NCBI GenBank assembly: GCA_934746715.1
Contig: CAKVFI010000001.1
Coordinates: forward strand, 124,001 to 188,000
DNA length: 64,000 nucleotides
DNA from: an uncultured Clostridia bacterium
Lineage (GTDB): Bacteria > Bacillota > Clostridia > Christensenellales > UBA1242
Direction: 5' to 3'
How positions within the stretch are numbered: the stretch's first letter is position 1; each line of letters starts with the position of its first letter. Below, in pieces: positions 51,868 to 61,288 of this stretch. The notes beneath the pieces were generated by a model. That model worked only from the letters and a program-made list of their open reading frames with translations. It had not been told where the DNA came from and searched no databases. Made by a program: the position numbers and the translations under genes.

Positions 51868-52863
51868 TTACAATGTAATTTTCAAAAAATCTTTATCGCC
51901 CGCCAAAAGTTTGCCAAGCCCCAACACAACCGCGTCAGCAGGTTCGTCTGCAACTATGATAGGAAAATCTATTTTGCTTTTTGCATATTCATATAAACCT
52001 GCAATTTTGCTGCCGCCGCCAACAAACACAATTGCAGTGTTGTAAACATCATTTGCAACTTCTGCTGGCAGTGATTTTAATACATCGTTAATACGCTCAA
52101 AAATTGCATCATAAACATTGCTGATTGCCAAGCGAATGTCGTTTGCAGTGATTGACGCACGTGCCAAATTGTTGTTTTCTGTTGTGCCAACAAAATCATA
52201 TGAATACATATCTCTGTTGTAAAGTGAAGCAACTTCGTTTTTTATGCTTTCTGCCGTTTGTTTGTCAATTTTCAAATCGTAATTGTCGGCAATAAATGTC
52301 ACAATACTTTTATCCATATCTTCGCCACCCAAAAAGTACATTCTGCCAAAAGTAAAATCATACTCGTTAAGCACAGAAATATCTGTTACATTTTTGCCAA
52401 TATCAACAACCATAATATGTTTGTGGGAATCAAAATCTAAACTTGATTGAATGCAAACGCTGTTAAAGACAAACTCAACTTTGTTAACACCGCACTCACG
52501 CAAAACCTTTTTGATGAGCAAAAGTTGTTGTTCGTTTAATGCGCTAGGCACAGCCACAAGAGCATAAATGTTTGTTATAAACTTGTTGTCTTCAACAACA
52601 TTTTCTATTATTTTGCCAAGCAAAAGGCGTGCCATTTTTTCATCAACTATTGTGCTGTTTTCAATTGGACGATAAACAGCATAGTTTGTTGATTTTGAAT
52701 TAAACAATTTTTCCGCCTTTTTGCCAATTGCATGCACTTTAAAATTTTTTCCATTTGCAGTGACAGCAAGGTACGCAGGTTCTTTTGCAACTATACCGCA
52801 ACCCTTTTTATAGACAATAATTTCATTGCTACCAAATTTAAGACCCAAATCAACCCTAAACAT
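51868..52863 (-). CDS. mreB: MreB-family actin-like protein
   Basis: A 331-residue bacterial actin homologue with the phosphate-1 motif V-D-L-G, phosphate-2 V-V-D-I-G-K-N-V-T-D-I-S and the adenosine motif V-F-V-G-G-G-S-K-I. It is diverged from canonical MreB (the G-x-x-x-A-x-G segments are poor), so it is best called a paralogue. It precedes minD on the same strand, as mreB does in Bacillus, but mreC, mreD and minC are absent. GGGGG precedes the ATG. Confidence 0.8.
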   Translation of the reverse strand: MFRVDLGLKFGSNEIIVYKKGCGIVAKEPAYLAVTANGKNFKVHAIGKKAEKLFNSKSTNYAVYRPIENSTIVDEKMARLLLGKIIENVVEDNKFITNIYALVAVPSALNEQQLLLIKKVLRECGVNKVEFVFNSVCIQSSLDFDSHKHIMVVDIGKNVTDISVLNEYDFTFGRMYFLGGEDMDKSIVTFIADNYDLKIDKQTAESIKNEVASLYNRDMYSYDFVGTTENNNLARASITANDIRLAISNVYDAIFERINDVLKSLPAEVANDVYNTAIVFVGGGSKIAGLYEYAKSKIDFPIIVADEPADAVVLGLGKLLAGDKDFLKITL

Positions 52864-52883
52864 ACAATCCCCCTATTGTAAAT

Positions 52884-54392
52884 TTACAAAATTTGCAAGT
52901 TTTTGCCGTACACCTTTTTGAAATCGCCAGCAACTGACATTGCTTGAGAAATTTCAAGAGTTGCTTCTCTTTCAACTTCTGTTTTTAAGATAACAGTGTC
53001 GCCCAACACATCGCATGCAATATCTTTGACACTGTTTGCACCAGTGATGTTGAGCATAGATGCCATTTTTATGATGATTGCCAACTTTTTAACTGCATCA
53101 AGGTCTTCATCTGTAACCAAATCCTTGTATCTAATCCATTCAGTTAAACTAAAGTCATCAATATTTTGGCTGCTGGCAACAAACGCTGCAAGCAAAATAT
53201 CTTTTTGAGAAGCACCATAAATGTTACTGTTTAAAATAACAGCAAAATTGTTTTTGATGTAATTTTCAAAAGCAATGCGCTTGCCAGACATGCACATACT
53301 TGCAGCAATACGCAAAACTTTAACATAAGGACGAGATAACTTGTGCAAAACTTTGAGTTGTTTGTAAAGGATAATGGCCAAAGAGTAATTGCTGTCCAAA
53401 TTTGCGCCAGTTGGACAAAACTCATTAATTGCACTCAATGAATAGCCCAAAATGTCAAGCAAAGGTTTTTCGCCAGTTTGAGCCAACAAATTTTTTGCAA
53501 CAATGCCATACATCTCTCCGTTTGTGGAAACATGAATGTCGCCAGTTATAAATTCGTTGTGCAAAGCTTTAACAATTGCAACACCAATAGCAACAACATC
53601 GGCACGTTTTTCACTGATACCTTTAAGTTTTTTTGCTTTGTCCAAATCCAAACCACGAATCAAATTGTAAATACCAGCAAAACTTTCACTTGAAATTTGA
53701 TAGTTGTGCGCCACATCAAGTGGATATCTTGATGCCTTGCGTGACAACTTGCCCAAAGACAAGAAGACTTCTCCAACGCCAAAAAATTCACAATCTTCAT
53801 CAAGGCTATAAAGCCAGTCTAATTTTTTAACTTCTTTTGAAACATATTCAACAACCTTGTCCATACGCTCATCAAGTGGGCAATTTTCAAATTTATCCAA
53901 AAGTGTTACACACCCAAAAGGAAGTGAAACACTGTTTGCCACAACTCTACGATTAAATTTGATAATTTCTGTTGAATAATCTCCAACTTGAATAAGCACA
54001 CCACGTGACATTGCAAATGAGTACATGATTGCACTGTGCAACGCTGTTGTTTGCTCTTCTGTTGTCAACACTTTGAAATACAATGAAACAGTTTTGTAAA
54101 CTTCATCCAAAAAAGCAATTTGATTGCGTGCTGTTGCAATAACAGGATTTGCATAACAAATGTGATTTTCAATCTTTGCATTGTCAACTATTTTGCGAAA
54201 ATTTTTTAAAACCGAAATTGTTTCTTGAATACGTGCGGGTTTAATGTAACCATCGCGTTCCATATCTTGAATTAATTTTATAGGTTCAACAATTTGTTGT
54301 TCTATTGCAAAAAAACCTGTTTGAGTACATTTGAAGATTGTGAGTTTAATATCGTTAACGCCCAATTCAAAAACTGCTAGTTTGTTGTTCAT
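52884..54392 (-). CDS. Ppx/GppA-like protein with degenerate active site
   Basis: A 502-residue protein with the Ppx/GppA two-domain layout: A-T-A-R-N-Q (usual A-T-S-A-x-R-x-A-x-N), T-T-E-E-Q (usual G-x-E-E-A) and V-G-D-Y-S-T-E-I-I (usual D-I-G-G-G-S-T-E). The loss of the first acidic and glycine residues suggests weakened exopolyphosphatase or (p)ppGpp hydrolase activity. The C-terminal half (about 320-500) looks like an HD-type helical domain. It lies 20 bp upstream of the MreB-like gene and AAGGAGA precedes its start, so the two are likely co-transcribed. Confidence 0.78.
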   Translation of the reverse strand: MNNKLAVFELGVNDIKLTIFKCTQTGFFAIEQQIVEPIKLIQDMERDGYIKPARIQETISVLKNFRKIVDNAKIENHICYANPVIATARNQIAFLDEVYKTVSLYFKVLTTEEQTTALHSAIMYSFAMSRGVLIQVGDYSTEIIKFNRRVVANSVSLPFGCVTLLDKFENCPLDERMDKVVEYVSKEVKKLDWLYSLDEDCEFFGVGEVFLSLGKLSRKASRYPLDVAHNYQISSESFAGIYNLIRGLDLDKAKKLKGISEKRADVVAIGVAIVKALHNEFITGDIHVSTNGEMYGIVAKNLLAQTGEKPLLDILGYSLSAINEFCPTGANLDSNYSLAIILYKQLKVLHKLSRPYVKVLRIAASMCMSGKRIAFENYIKNNFAVILNSNIYGASQKDILLAAFVASSQNIDDFSLTEWIRYKDLVTDEDLDAVKKLAIIIKMASMLNITGANSVKDIACDVLGDTVILKTEVEREATLEISQAMSVAGDFKKVYGKNLQIL

Positions 54393-54743
54393 ATTTTCTC
54401 CTTAACTTGTATTGCTTTTTCAATAATAATTACTAGATTCACATTAAAATTATAATTGATTTTTGCTTTTAAAGTTAACAATGTTGTACCACTAATTTAA
54501 GTTATAGTCAATAGGTTTTTTAAAAATTTTTAAAACTTTTTTAATGCAAAAAATTATCAAAAAAATCACATAAAAAATATATAGTTTTTGCAATTTGTTT
54601 TGATTTTTAAAAAATAAATTAAAAACACAAAAAAATACGCTAAAAATCGTATTTTTAAGCATTTTTTAAGATTTATTTTTATTTTTTTAATAATTTTTAT
54701 TAATTTTTGTGGCAAATTAAATTGCATATAATTATTTGCCATA
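54393..54743. other. AT-rich intergenic region
   Basis: About 350 bp of very AT-rich sequence holding the promoter of the Ppx/GppA gene. No gene or repeat recognised. Confidence 0.5.
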
Positions 54744-55466
54744 TTAAATAAATTTTTGAATATCTAATTTAAATGCCTCAAAAATCGAGTTGTTGTAATC
54801 TGGCTCAACTTTGAAAACCATGTTTTGTTTTGTGGTTGGATGAACAAATTCCAACTTGTATGCCCACAATGCAAGGTTGCCTTTGTGAGTTTTGTCGCCA
54901 TACTTAAAGTCCGCATAAACAGGAGCATTTAATTGCTTGGACATTTGAACACGAATCTGGTGGCTTCTGCCTGTAACCAAATTTATTTCCAACAAACTTA
55001 ATGTTGTATCTTGCCCATTTTCTGTAAACGATTTTGTGCCCAAAACTTGATAATTTAATATTGCTTGTTTTGCACCTTCTTCCGTTTTTGGTGCAATTGA
55101 AACAGTGTTTGTTTTTTCATCTTTTTTAAGGTATGTTACAAGTTGGTCATTTGCAATTTGTGGTTTGCCACAAATAACAGTTAAATAAGTTTTTTGCATT
55201 TGTTTTGATTTTAATTCTGCACTCAACCTTGCTGCCGCCTTGCTTGTTTTTGCAAAAACCATAACACCGCCAGTTGGTCTATCCAATCTGTGAACCAAAC
55301 CTAAAAATACGTTGCCTGGTTTTTTGTCGCGCTCTTTGATAAAATTTTTGATGATTGTGAGCATGTCAATATCCTTGCTTTCATCTTCTTGCACGGAAAT
55401 ATTGTGTGGCTTAACCACAACAATAATATGATTGTCTTCGTATAAAATTTTTGGTTCGATTTGCAT
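54744..55466 (-). CDS. RluA-family pseudouridine synthase
   Basis: A 240-residue enzyme that makes pseudouridine in rRNA or tRNA. The RluA signature H-R-L-D-R-P-T-G-G (about 64-72, catalytic Asp) is present, followed by the fold's typical G-R-S-H-Q-I-R-V-Q-M region. No S4 domain, so a compact RluA-like enzyme. AAAAGGAAAA precedes the ATG. Confidence 0.9.
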   Translation of the reverse strand: MQIEPKILYEDNHIIVVVKPHNISVQEDESKDIDMLTIIKNFIKERDKKPGNVFLGLVHRLDRPTGGVMVFAKTSKAAARLSAELKSKQMQKTYLTVICGKPQIANDQLVTYLKKDEKTNTVSIAPKTEEGAKQAILNYQVLGTKSFTENGQDTTLSLLEINLVTGRSHQIRVQMSKQLNAPVYADFKYGDKTHKGNLALWAYKLEFVHPTTKQNMVFKVEPDYNNSIFEAFKLDIQKFI

Positions 55467-55537
55467 TAATTTTCCTTTTGATTTTTTAGTTTTGTTGATT
55501 TATGTTTGTAGATTTAATTAACTTTTGGTTAAAGCAA

Positions 55538-56380
55538 TTAAAATGTTTTGATTGCGCTGCAACCACAAGGCAACACAACACCAGGTTGTTCGGTTGGCAA
55601 ACCAACTTCGTAAGCGTCAGTTTTGCCGCCAGCAATTGTTAAGTTTAAAATGTTTGCCATCACTGTTGGTTGCAAGCCTGTTGTGTAACTGTTGATAAGC
55701 ACAAAAAGTGGATTTTTAGATAACACTTTGCCACATAAACTAACAAAATCAAAAATGTTATCTTCAATTTTCCAAGTTTCGCCTTTTGGACCGCGCCCAA
55801 ATGATGGTGGATCCATTATGATTGCATCGTAAAAGTTGCCCCGCCTAATTTCACGCTCAACAAATTTGGCACAATCGTCCATGATGTAACGAATGTTTGT
55901 TATATTGTTCAATCTTGCGTTTTCTTTGGCAATTTCAATCATGCTTTTGCTTGCGTCAACATGCGTTACTTGTGCGCCAGCCAAAGCACATTCAATGCTT
56001 GCACCACCAGTGTACGCAAACAAATTAAGCACTTTGATTGGGCGATTTGCTGTTTTGATTAAATTGGTCATAATATCCCAATTAACCGCTTGCTCTGGAA
56101 ACAAACATATATGTTTAAAGCTCATTGGCTCGATGTGGAATTTTACACCTTTGCGCTCAAGCACAAAACTTTTTGGCATTTTAGGGTTGATTTTCCACTC
56201 GCCTGACTTATTTTCTGTGCGGGTGTATTGCGCATCAACTTTTTGTTTGATTGGAGCGTTGTTGTTCCAAATCACTTGTGGGTCTGGGCGCAAAAAAGTA
56301 AAACCGCCAATTTGCTCCAATTTCTCGCCTTTTGCGGTTTTTAAAACTTTGTAATCCTTCCAATCTGTTGCTATTTTCAT
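55538..56380 (-). CDS. Class I SAM-dependent methyltransferase, RlmI-like
   Basis: A 280-residue methyltransferase: cofactor motif V-L-N-L-F-A-Y-T-G-G-A-S, acidic D-A-S-K-S-M loop, and catalytic M-D-P-P-S-F-G-R-G-P-K-G. The D-P-P-S motif and the N-terminal strand-rich domain match RlmI/RsmC-type rRNA or nucleic-acid methyltransferases; the exact target is uncertain. No ribosome site: -10 six bases from the ATG. Confidence 0.85.
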   Translation of the reverse strand: MKIATDWKDYKVLKTAKGEKLEQIGGFTFLRPDPQVIWNNNAPIKQKVDAQYTRTENKSGEWKINPKMPKSFVLERKGVKFHIEPMSFKHICLFPEQAVNWDIMTNLIKTANRPIKVLNLFAYTGGASIECALAGAQVTHVDASKSMIEIAKENARLNNITNIRYIMDDCAKFVEREIRRGNFYDAIIMDPPSFGRGPKGETWKIEDNIFDFVSLCGKVLSKNPLFVLINSYTTGLQPTVMANILNLTIAGGKTDAYEVGLPTEQPGVVLPCGCSAIKTF

Positions 56381-56415
56381 ATTTTTATAATATATCTAAA
56401 AAGTTAGTTTGTCAA
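56381..56415 (-). promoter_or_regulatory. Methyltransferase promoter, predicted leaderless
   Basis: Minus strand: TTGACA (56415-56410), 17-bp spacer, TATTAT (56392-56387), AAAAAT, ATG at 56380. Confidence 0.78.
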
Positions 56416-56425
56416 TTAGGCAATC

Positions 56426-57145
56426 TTAATAAACATCAAGGATTTTTTTCATGTCAATGATGTCTGCTTGTGTGATGATGCAATGTGGACGGCTTGTGTC
56501 CTTACCCTCTTTGGTGATGATAATAATGAGCAATTTGCGGTTATTTTCAAAATAATTCATTGCTGCATCAATGGTAAGTTTGTCATCTGCCAAAATGTAG
56601 TAATAATCTTCACCCATTTGTGCAATAATTTCTGACACTGTTGTGTTGTCGATATATTCTTGCAAATTAACACCTTCACCAACTTTTGCCCCCAACACAC
56701 CAAGCAATTTGCGGGCATTAAGCACACCAATCAATTTATTTCCATTGTAAACAGGCAAATTTGAATACCCTGTGCGTGAAATAATTTCCATTGACTCTGC
56801 AATTTTCATCTCTTGCTCAATAACAATAACATCTTTGTTGCCAACGCGGTCAATTGCACGTGGTGGCTCGGCAATAATTTCTGAAAGTTTTTCAATCTTT
56901 TCCACAATGTCATCATGTGGCTCGGCAATGATAAATTTGTTGTTGCCAGTGTGCACAATTGCGTTGCGAAGTCTGCCAAAATCAATCAAATCTTCTTCGT
57001 ATTTACGCACTACAGAGTTTAACAAAACTGCACGGCGCACAACATCACTGAAAGACATGCTGCGTTTAAAATCGTAAATTGCACGCAAATTGTAGTCAAT
57101 TTGATTGTAGGCGGTTATAAAACGCTCTGCATTGGATTTTTTCAT
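56426..57145 (-). CDS. CBS-domain protein with HEPN-like N-terminus
   Basis: A 239-residue protein whose C-terminal half (about 95-235) is a pair of CBS domains (M-E-I-I-S-R-T-G-Y-S-N-L-P-V-Y...G-V-L-N-A-R), which bind adenine nucleotides. The N-terminal helices end in L-R-N-A-I-V-H (Arg60-Asn61...His65), matching the R-N-x3-H catalytic motif of HEPN RNases. A nucleotide-regulated ribonuclease is possible; this is inference. AAGGGAGA precedes the ATG. Confidence 0.78.
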   Translation of the reverse strand: MKKSNAERFITAYNQIDYNLRAIYDFKRSMSFSDVVRRAVLLNSVVRKYEEDLIDFGRLRNAIVHTGNNKFIIAEPHDDIVEKIEKLSEIIAEPPRAIDRVGNKDVIVIEQEMKIAESMEIISRTGYSNLPVYNGNKLIGVLNARKLLGVLGAKVGEGVNLQEYIDNTTVSEIIAQMGEDYYYILADDKLTIDAAMNYFENNRKLLIIIITKEGKDTSRPHCIITQADIIDMKKILDVY

Positions 57146-57353
57146 ACTTTCTCCCTTAAATTGAAGTAATTTGTTTATATATTAAAATTTGTTAAAACTT
57201 AATTTTAATTTTATTATGTTTAATTATACCATATTGTCAAAAACAATTCAAACAATTGGCTGCAAAATTGTTGCATTTTGCCCTTTCAAACTTTGATTTT
57301 TGTTGAAAATTTTAAAATTTTGTGGAAATTAATAGCAAAATTTAAAAAATGTG

Positions 57354-57382
57354 TTGAGTTTTTGTGTGCTTTTGTGTATAAT
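57354..57382 (+). promoter_or_regulatory. SRP RNA promoter
   Basis: TTGAGT (57354-57359), 17-bp spacer, TATAAT (57377-57382), about nine bases before the RNA. Confidence 0.8.
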
Positions 57383-57390
57383 AACAATGA

Positions 57391-57658
57391 GTTGTACTAG
57401 GCGGGGAGCTAGTGGTGCCCTGTAACCTGCAATCCACTACAGCAGGGCTGATGTGCATTATGCGGGGCAAACTTGGCTGTGTTGAGTAGGCTTTGTGTAT
57501 GTTGAAATTAAGGTCTTATACAATATTGCCCCTCGAACCATGTCAGGGCCGGAAGGCAGCAGCATTAAGAAGGATACAGTATGTGCTGTAAGGTTGCTTT
57601 GATGGAGTGCAAAAAGTTTATGCCAGCAGTTAATTTGTTTCAAGAATGCATGTGCAAC
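57391..57658 (+). ncRNA. ffs: Large bacterial SRP RNA (scRNA type)
   Basis: A 268-nt RNA with the Alu-domain block GCGGGGAGCTAGTGG...CTGTAACCTGC, and the S-domain tetraloop region CAGGGCCGGAAGGCAGCAGC. The ends pair: GTTGTAC (57391-57397) with GTGCAAC (57652-57658). This long form with an Alu domain is typical of Firmicutes; it forms the signal recognition particle with Ffh. Confidence 0.95.
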
Positions 57659-57665
57659 TTACCAT

Positions 57666-57700
57666 CAAAAAAGTTCGTATCATCTACGAACTTTTTTTTA
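57666..57700. terminator. Bidirectional terminator of SRP RNA and nifJ
   Basis: AAAAGTTCGTA pairs with TACGAACTTTT with T runs on both strands. Confidence 0.88.
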
Positions 57701-60700
57701 ATCTTTTTTGCTTTCTTTTTGTTTGTTTAGATATGTGGTGCGGCGCAAAATTGCGTCTTTTTCACTTTGTTTGATAAGTTTTGCTTTGTTGATTTTGTTA
57801 ACCTTGCTTAAAATTGCAAAGCGGTTTTCACTTTCAACATATTCAGAGTATGGCATTGTTGGGTCGTAACTGTCAACTTGCATTTGTTGTTTTGCGGTAG
57901 GATTATAGCGGAACAATGTGTTATAACCACTCTTTACTGAATTCCAACTGTGGATTTGACTGAAGCTCATATTGTAGCCGTGATTAATGCAAGGTGCGTA
58001 AGCAATAATCACACTTGGGCCGTTATATTGCTCTGCCTCCACAAAAGCTTGCACGCATTGGTCTGGGTTTGCACCCATTGCAACTTGGGCAACATAAACA
58101 TCTTTGTAAGTCATGAGCATAGAAGCCAAATCTTTCTTTTTAGTGGTTTTGCCAGTCATGTTAAACTTGGCAGTTGCTCCTCTTGGAGTTGCCTTGCTGG
58201 TTTGACCGCCCGTGTTGGAATAAACTTCTGTGTCCAGCACCAAAATGTTGACATTTTCGCCACTGGCAACAACATGGTCAAGCCCGCCAAAACCTATATC
58301 ATAAGCCCAACCATCACCGCCAAAAATCCACACGCTTGGGCTAACAATCAAATGAATGTTGTCAAACAAATATTGGTCTTGTGGTTCAATGATATGCCCT
58401 TTTTGATAGTCTTTAAGTTTGAGAGTTAAATCCTTGTTGTTTTCATGATTTTCTGGGTTTAACAAAAACTCTTTAACCATATTGGCAACTTTGCGTGAAA
58501 GTTTAAGGGTTTTTAATTTTTCAATAAAATTGTTGCGTTCGTTGCGGCGGGCAATTGAAATGCCAAAGCCAAATTCGGCGTTATCTTCAAACAAACTGTT
58601 TGCCCAACTTGGGCCAAATCCATCTTTATCTTTGCTGTATGGACAGGTTGGATAAGTGCCACCGTAAATTGATGAGCAGCCTGTTGCGTTTGCAATCAAC
58701 ATTCGGTCGCCAAACAATTGAGTGGCAAGTTTGATGTAAGGAGTTTCCCCACAGCCAGCACATGCCCCGCTGAACTCAAAATATGGTTTTTTGAACTGAA
58801 CACCTTTTGTTGTGTTTGGTGTGAAAGGTGTGTTTTGTGGCAAGGTGAGCATAAATTCGTAATTGGCAACTTCCTTTTCCTTAATCTTTTCTGCCCGCTC
58901 CATGATGAGCGCTTTAACTGGGCAAATGCTAGCACAAACGCCACAGCCAGTACAATCCAAGGTGTTAACCTGCATACGATAATTGCCATCACAAATAAAG
59001 GCTTTTTTGCTTTCAAAAGTTTTTGGCACTTTGCGTTTTTCACTAAAAATCACTGGGCGAATTGCTGCGTGTGGGCACATCATTGTGCATCTGCCACATT
59101 GGATACATTTTTCGCTTATCCAATTTGGCAAAACTTCAGCCAAAGCACGCTTTTCAAACTTTGAAGTATCGGTTGGCATACGGCCAGAAACATCAAATTT
59201 GCTAACAGGAATATCATTGCCTTGTTGATTGGAAGTTGGCACGATAATATCTTCGTAATACTCACTTTGTGGAACTTTGCATGCCAAATTGTGATTGATT
59301 GTAAGTTGATTTGTGTCGATTGTTTGCAAGTTGTCAACGGCTTGTTGAATGGCCTTTAAATTTGCATCAACAACCGCTTGACCTTTGCGTGAATAAGCTT
59401 TTTCAATTGTGCGTTTGATGTTTGACATTGCAACATCAAAAGGCAATAAACCAGAAACATAAAAAAGTGCGGTTTGCATGATGGTGTTAATTTTGCCACC
59501 AAGTGCGTTATCTATGGCAATTTTGCTGGCGTTGATGGAATAAACACGAGTGTGTTTCTCTTTTAAATCTTGTTTCATTTTGTCTGGCATAATCTTGTTG
59601 AGTGTTTCAAAATCGTATGGACAATTGATGAGCATAATGCCATTGTTTTTTAAGCAATCGGTCATATCATATTTTTCAATAAAACCCGCATTGTTGCACA
59701 TCAACAAATCCACTTGTTGTGGGTTGAATGGTGCAATGATTGGTTTAAAGCTTGCACGCATATGTGAAATGGTTAAACTACCCGATTTTTTGCTGTCGTA
59801 ATCAAAATAACCTTGCATATAACTTGTGGTTTCTTCACCCAAAATTTTGATTGTATTTTTAACTGAACTTACACTGCCATCACTGCCCAAACCATAAACT
59901 CGCATGCTGAAATCGGCAATTTTATCTTGATATTTTGGTACAACTTCCAAACTGGAATTGGAAACATCGTCATACACACCAATGGTGAAAAATTGTTTTT
60001 TGCGCTTGAACATATTTTCAAACACGGCAACTGCCATATCCGGCGTAAACTCTTTGCCACCTAAACCAAAGCAACCGCTATATGTACTGCAATTGATTTT
60101 GTGCTTTTGAAGTGCAGACAAAACATAGCCTGTGAGAGTGTCTGTTCCATTAACATCAAGGTTGCGCTCCAAAATGGTTACACTGCGCACATTTTTTGGC
60201 AATTTGTTGATGAAAGTTTGTTCATCAAAAGGTTTTAACAAGCGGACTTTTAAAATGCCAACATTTTTTGCATACTGCTCTTGAGCAAGGCGCATAACAT
60301 CGGCAGAACTGCCAATTGAAACAACAATATCTCTGGCATATTTGTCGCCAAAATATTCAACAGTGTCGTAATGGCGATTTGTGATTTCTGCTTGTTTGTT
60401 TAAGCAAAATTTAACATCTTCAATCACATTGTTGTATTTTGCCAATGCTTTAACTCTGTTTTGCATAAAAACGTCTGGGTTTTGGTTTGTGCCAGCGCTA
60501 AAACTATTGTAATTGTTGAGTGCACGTTGTTTAAATGCCTTGATATCATTAAAATCAACAATCTTTTTAAGGTCTTCAAGATCGCTAACATAAACAGTGT
60601 TGTATTCGTGGCTGGTTCTAAATCCGTCAAAAAAGCAAATGAAAGGTGTGCCAGTTTTTTGCGCTGCAAGTTCTGCCACGATTGCAATATCGTTAACTTC

Positions 60701-61135
60701 TTGCACTGACGAACAATTGATGATGTTAAAACCAGTTTTCATGCAAGCATAAATATCACTGTAATCACAAAAAATGCTTAAAGCATGAGTTGCCACAGTG
60801 CGTGCTGCAACATAAAAAACTGTTGGCAAACATTCGCCTGCAATTTTGTACATGTTTGGAATCATCAACATCAAACCTTGGCTGGAAGTGAAAGTTGTGG
60901 TTTTTGCACCTGCCATCAAACTGCCATGAACTGCACCAGCAACCCCGCCTTCACTTTGCATTTGAGCAATACGCAGTGTGTTGCCAAAAATATTTTTGCG
61001 GCTTTCAGTCATAAACGTATCACAATTTTCTGCCATAGGGCTTGATGGAGTGATTGGATAAATCACCGCAACATCATTCATCATGTAAGCGATGTTGCTT
61101 GCGCAATAGTTTCCGTCAACTGTAAGTTTTTGCAT
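57698..61135 (-). CDS. nifJ: Pyruvate:ferredoxin (flavodoxin) oxidoreductase
   Basis: The fused single-chain enzyme that turns pyruvate into acetyl-CoA and reduced ferredoxin in anaerobes. The 1145-residue product has the N-terminal T-P-S-S-P-M-A-E substrate region, a two-[4Fe-4S] ferredoxin domain (C-I-Q-C-G-R-C-T-M-M-C-P and C-T-G-C-G-V-C-A-S-I-C-P), the C-A-G-C-G-E-T site, and the thiamine-diphosphate motif G-G-D-G-W-A-Y-D-I-G...V-Y-S-N-T-G-G-Q-T-S-K-A-T. Full length for the family. AAAAGGGGA precedes the ATG. Confidence 0.97.
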   Translation of the reverse strand: MQKLTVDGNYCASNIAYMMNDVAVIYPITPSSPMAENCDTFMTESRKNIFGNTLRIAQMQSEGGVAGAVHGSLMAGAKTTTFTSSQGLMLMIPNMYKIAGECLPTVFYVAARTVATHALSIFCDYSDIYACMKTGFNIINCSSVQEVNDIAIVAELAAQKTGTPFICFFDGFRTSHEYNTVYVSDLEDLKKIVDFNDIKAFKQRALNNYNSFSAGTNQNPDVFMQNRVKALAKYNNVIEDVKFCLNKQAEITNRHYDTVEYFGDKYARDIVVSIGSSADVMRLAQEQYAKNVGILKVRLLKPFDEQTFINKLPKNVRSVTILERNLDVNGTDTLTGYVLSALQKHKINCSTYSGCFGLGGKEFTPDMAVAVFENMFKRKKQFFTIGVYDDVSNSSLEVVPKYQDKIADFSMRVYGLGSDGSVSSVKNTIKILGEETTSYMQGYFDYDSKKSGSLTISHMRASFKPIIAPFNPQQVDLLMCNNAGFIEKYDMTDCLKNNGIMLINCPYDFETLNKIMPDKMKQDLKEKHTRVYSINASKIAIDNALGGKINTIMQTALFYVSGLLPFDVAMSNIKRTIEKAYSRKGQAVVDANLKAIQQAVDNLQTIDTNQLTINHNLACKVPQSEYYEDIIVPTSNQQGNDIPVSKFDVSGRMPTDTSKFEKRALAEVLPNWISEKCIQCGRCTMMCPHAAIRPVIFSEKRKVPKTFESKKAFICDGNYRMQVNTLDCTGCGVCASICPVKALIMERAEKIKEKEVANYEFMLTLPQNTPFTPNTTKGVQFKKPYFEFSGACAGCGETPYIKLATQLFGDRMLIANATGCSSIYGGTYPTCPYSKDKDGFGPSWANSLFEDNAEFGFGISIARRNERNNFIEKLKTLKLSRKVANMVKEFLLNPENHENNKDLTLKLKDYQKGHIIEPQDQYLFDNIHLIVSPSVWIFGGDGWAYDIGFGGLDHVVASGENVNILVLDTEVYSNTGGQTSKATPRGATAKFNMTGKTTKKKDLASMLMTYKDVYVAQVAMGANPDQCVQAFVEAEQYNGPSVIIAYAPCINHGYNMSFSQIHSWNSVKSGYNTLFRYNPTAKQQMQVDSYDPTMPYSEYVESENRFAILSKVNKINKAKLIKQSEKDAILRRTTYLNKQKESKKD

Positions 61136-61288
61136 AAATCCCCTTTTGTTAATATATTAAAACGCCAAAAATTTTATTGCCGATTAACTTATATTTGTTA
61201 TTAAACATTATAAAAAAAATTTTGCCTTATTGCAAACAATTGCAAAGATTTTTAAGTTTTGTTAAAATAAAATCAAAAGGAAACGATT

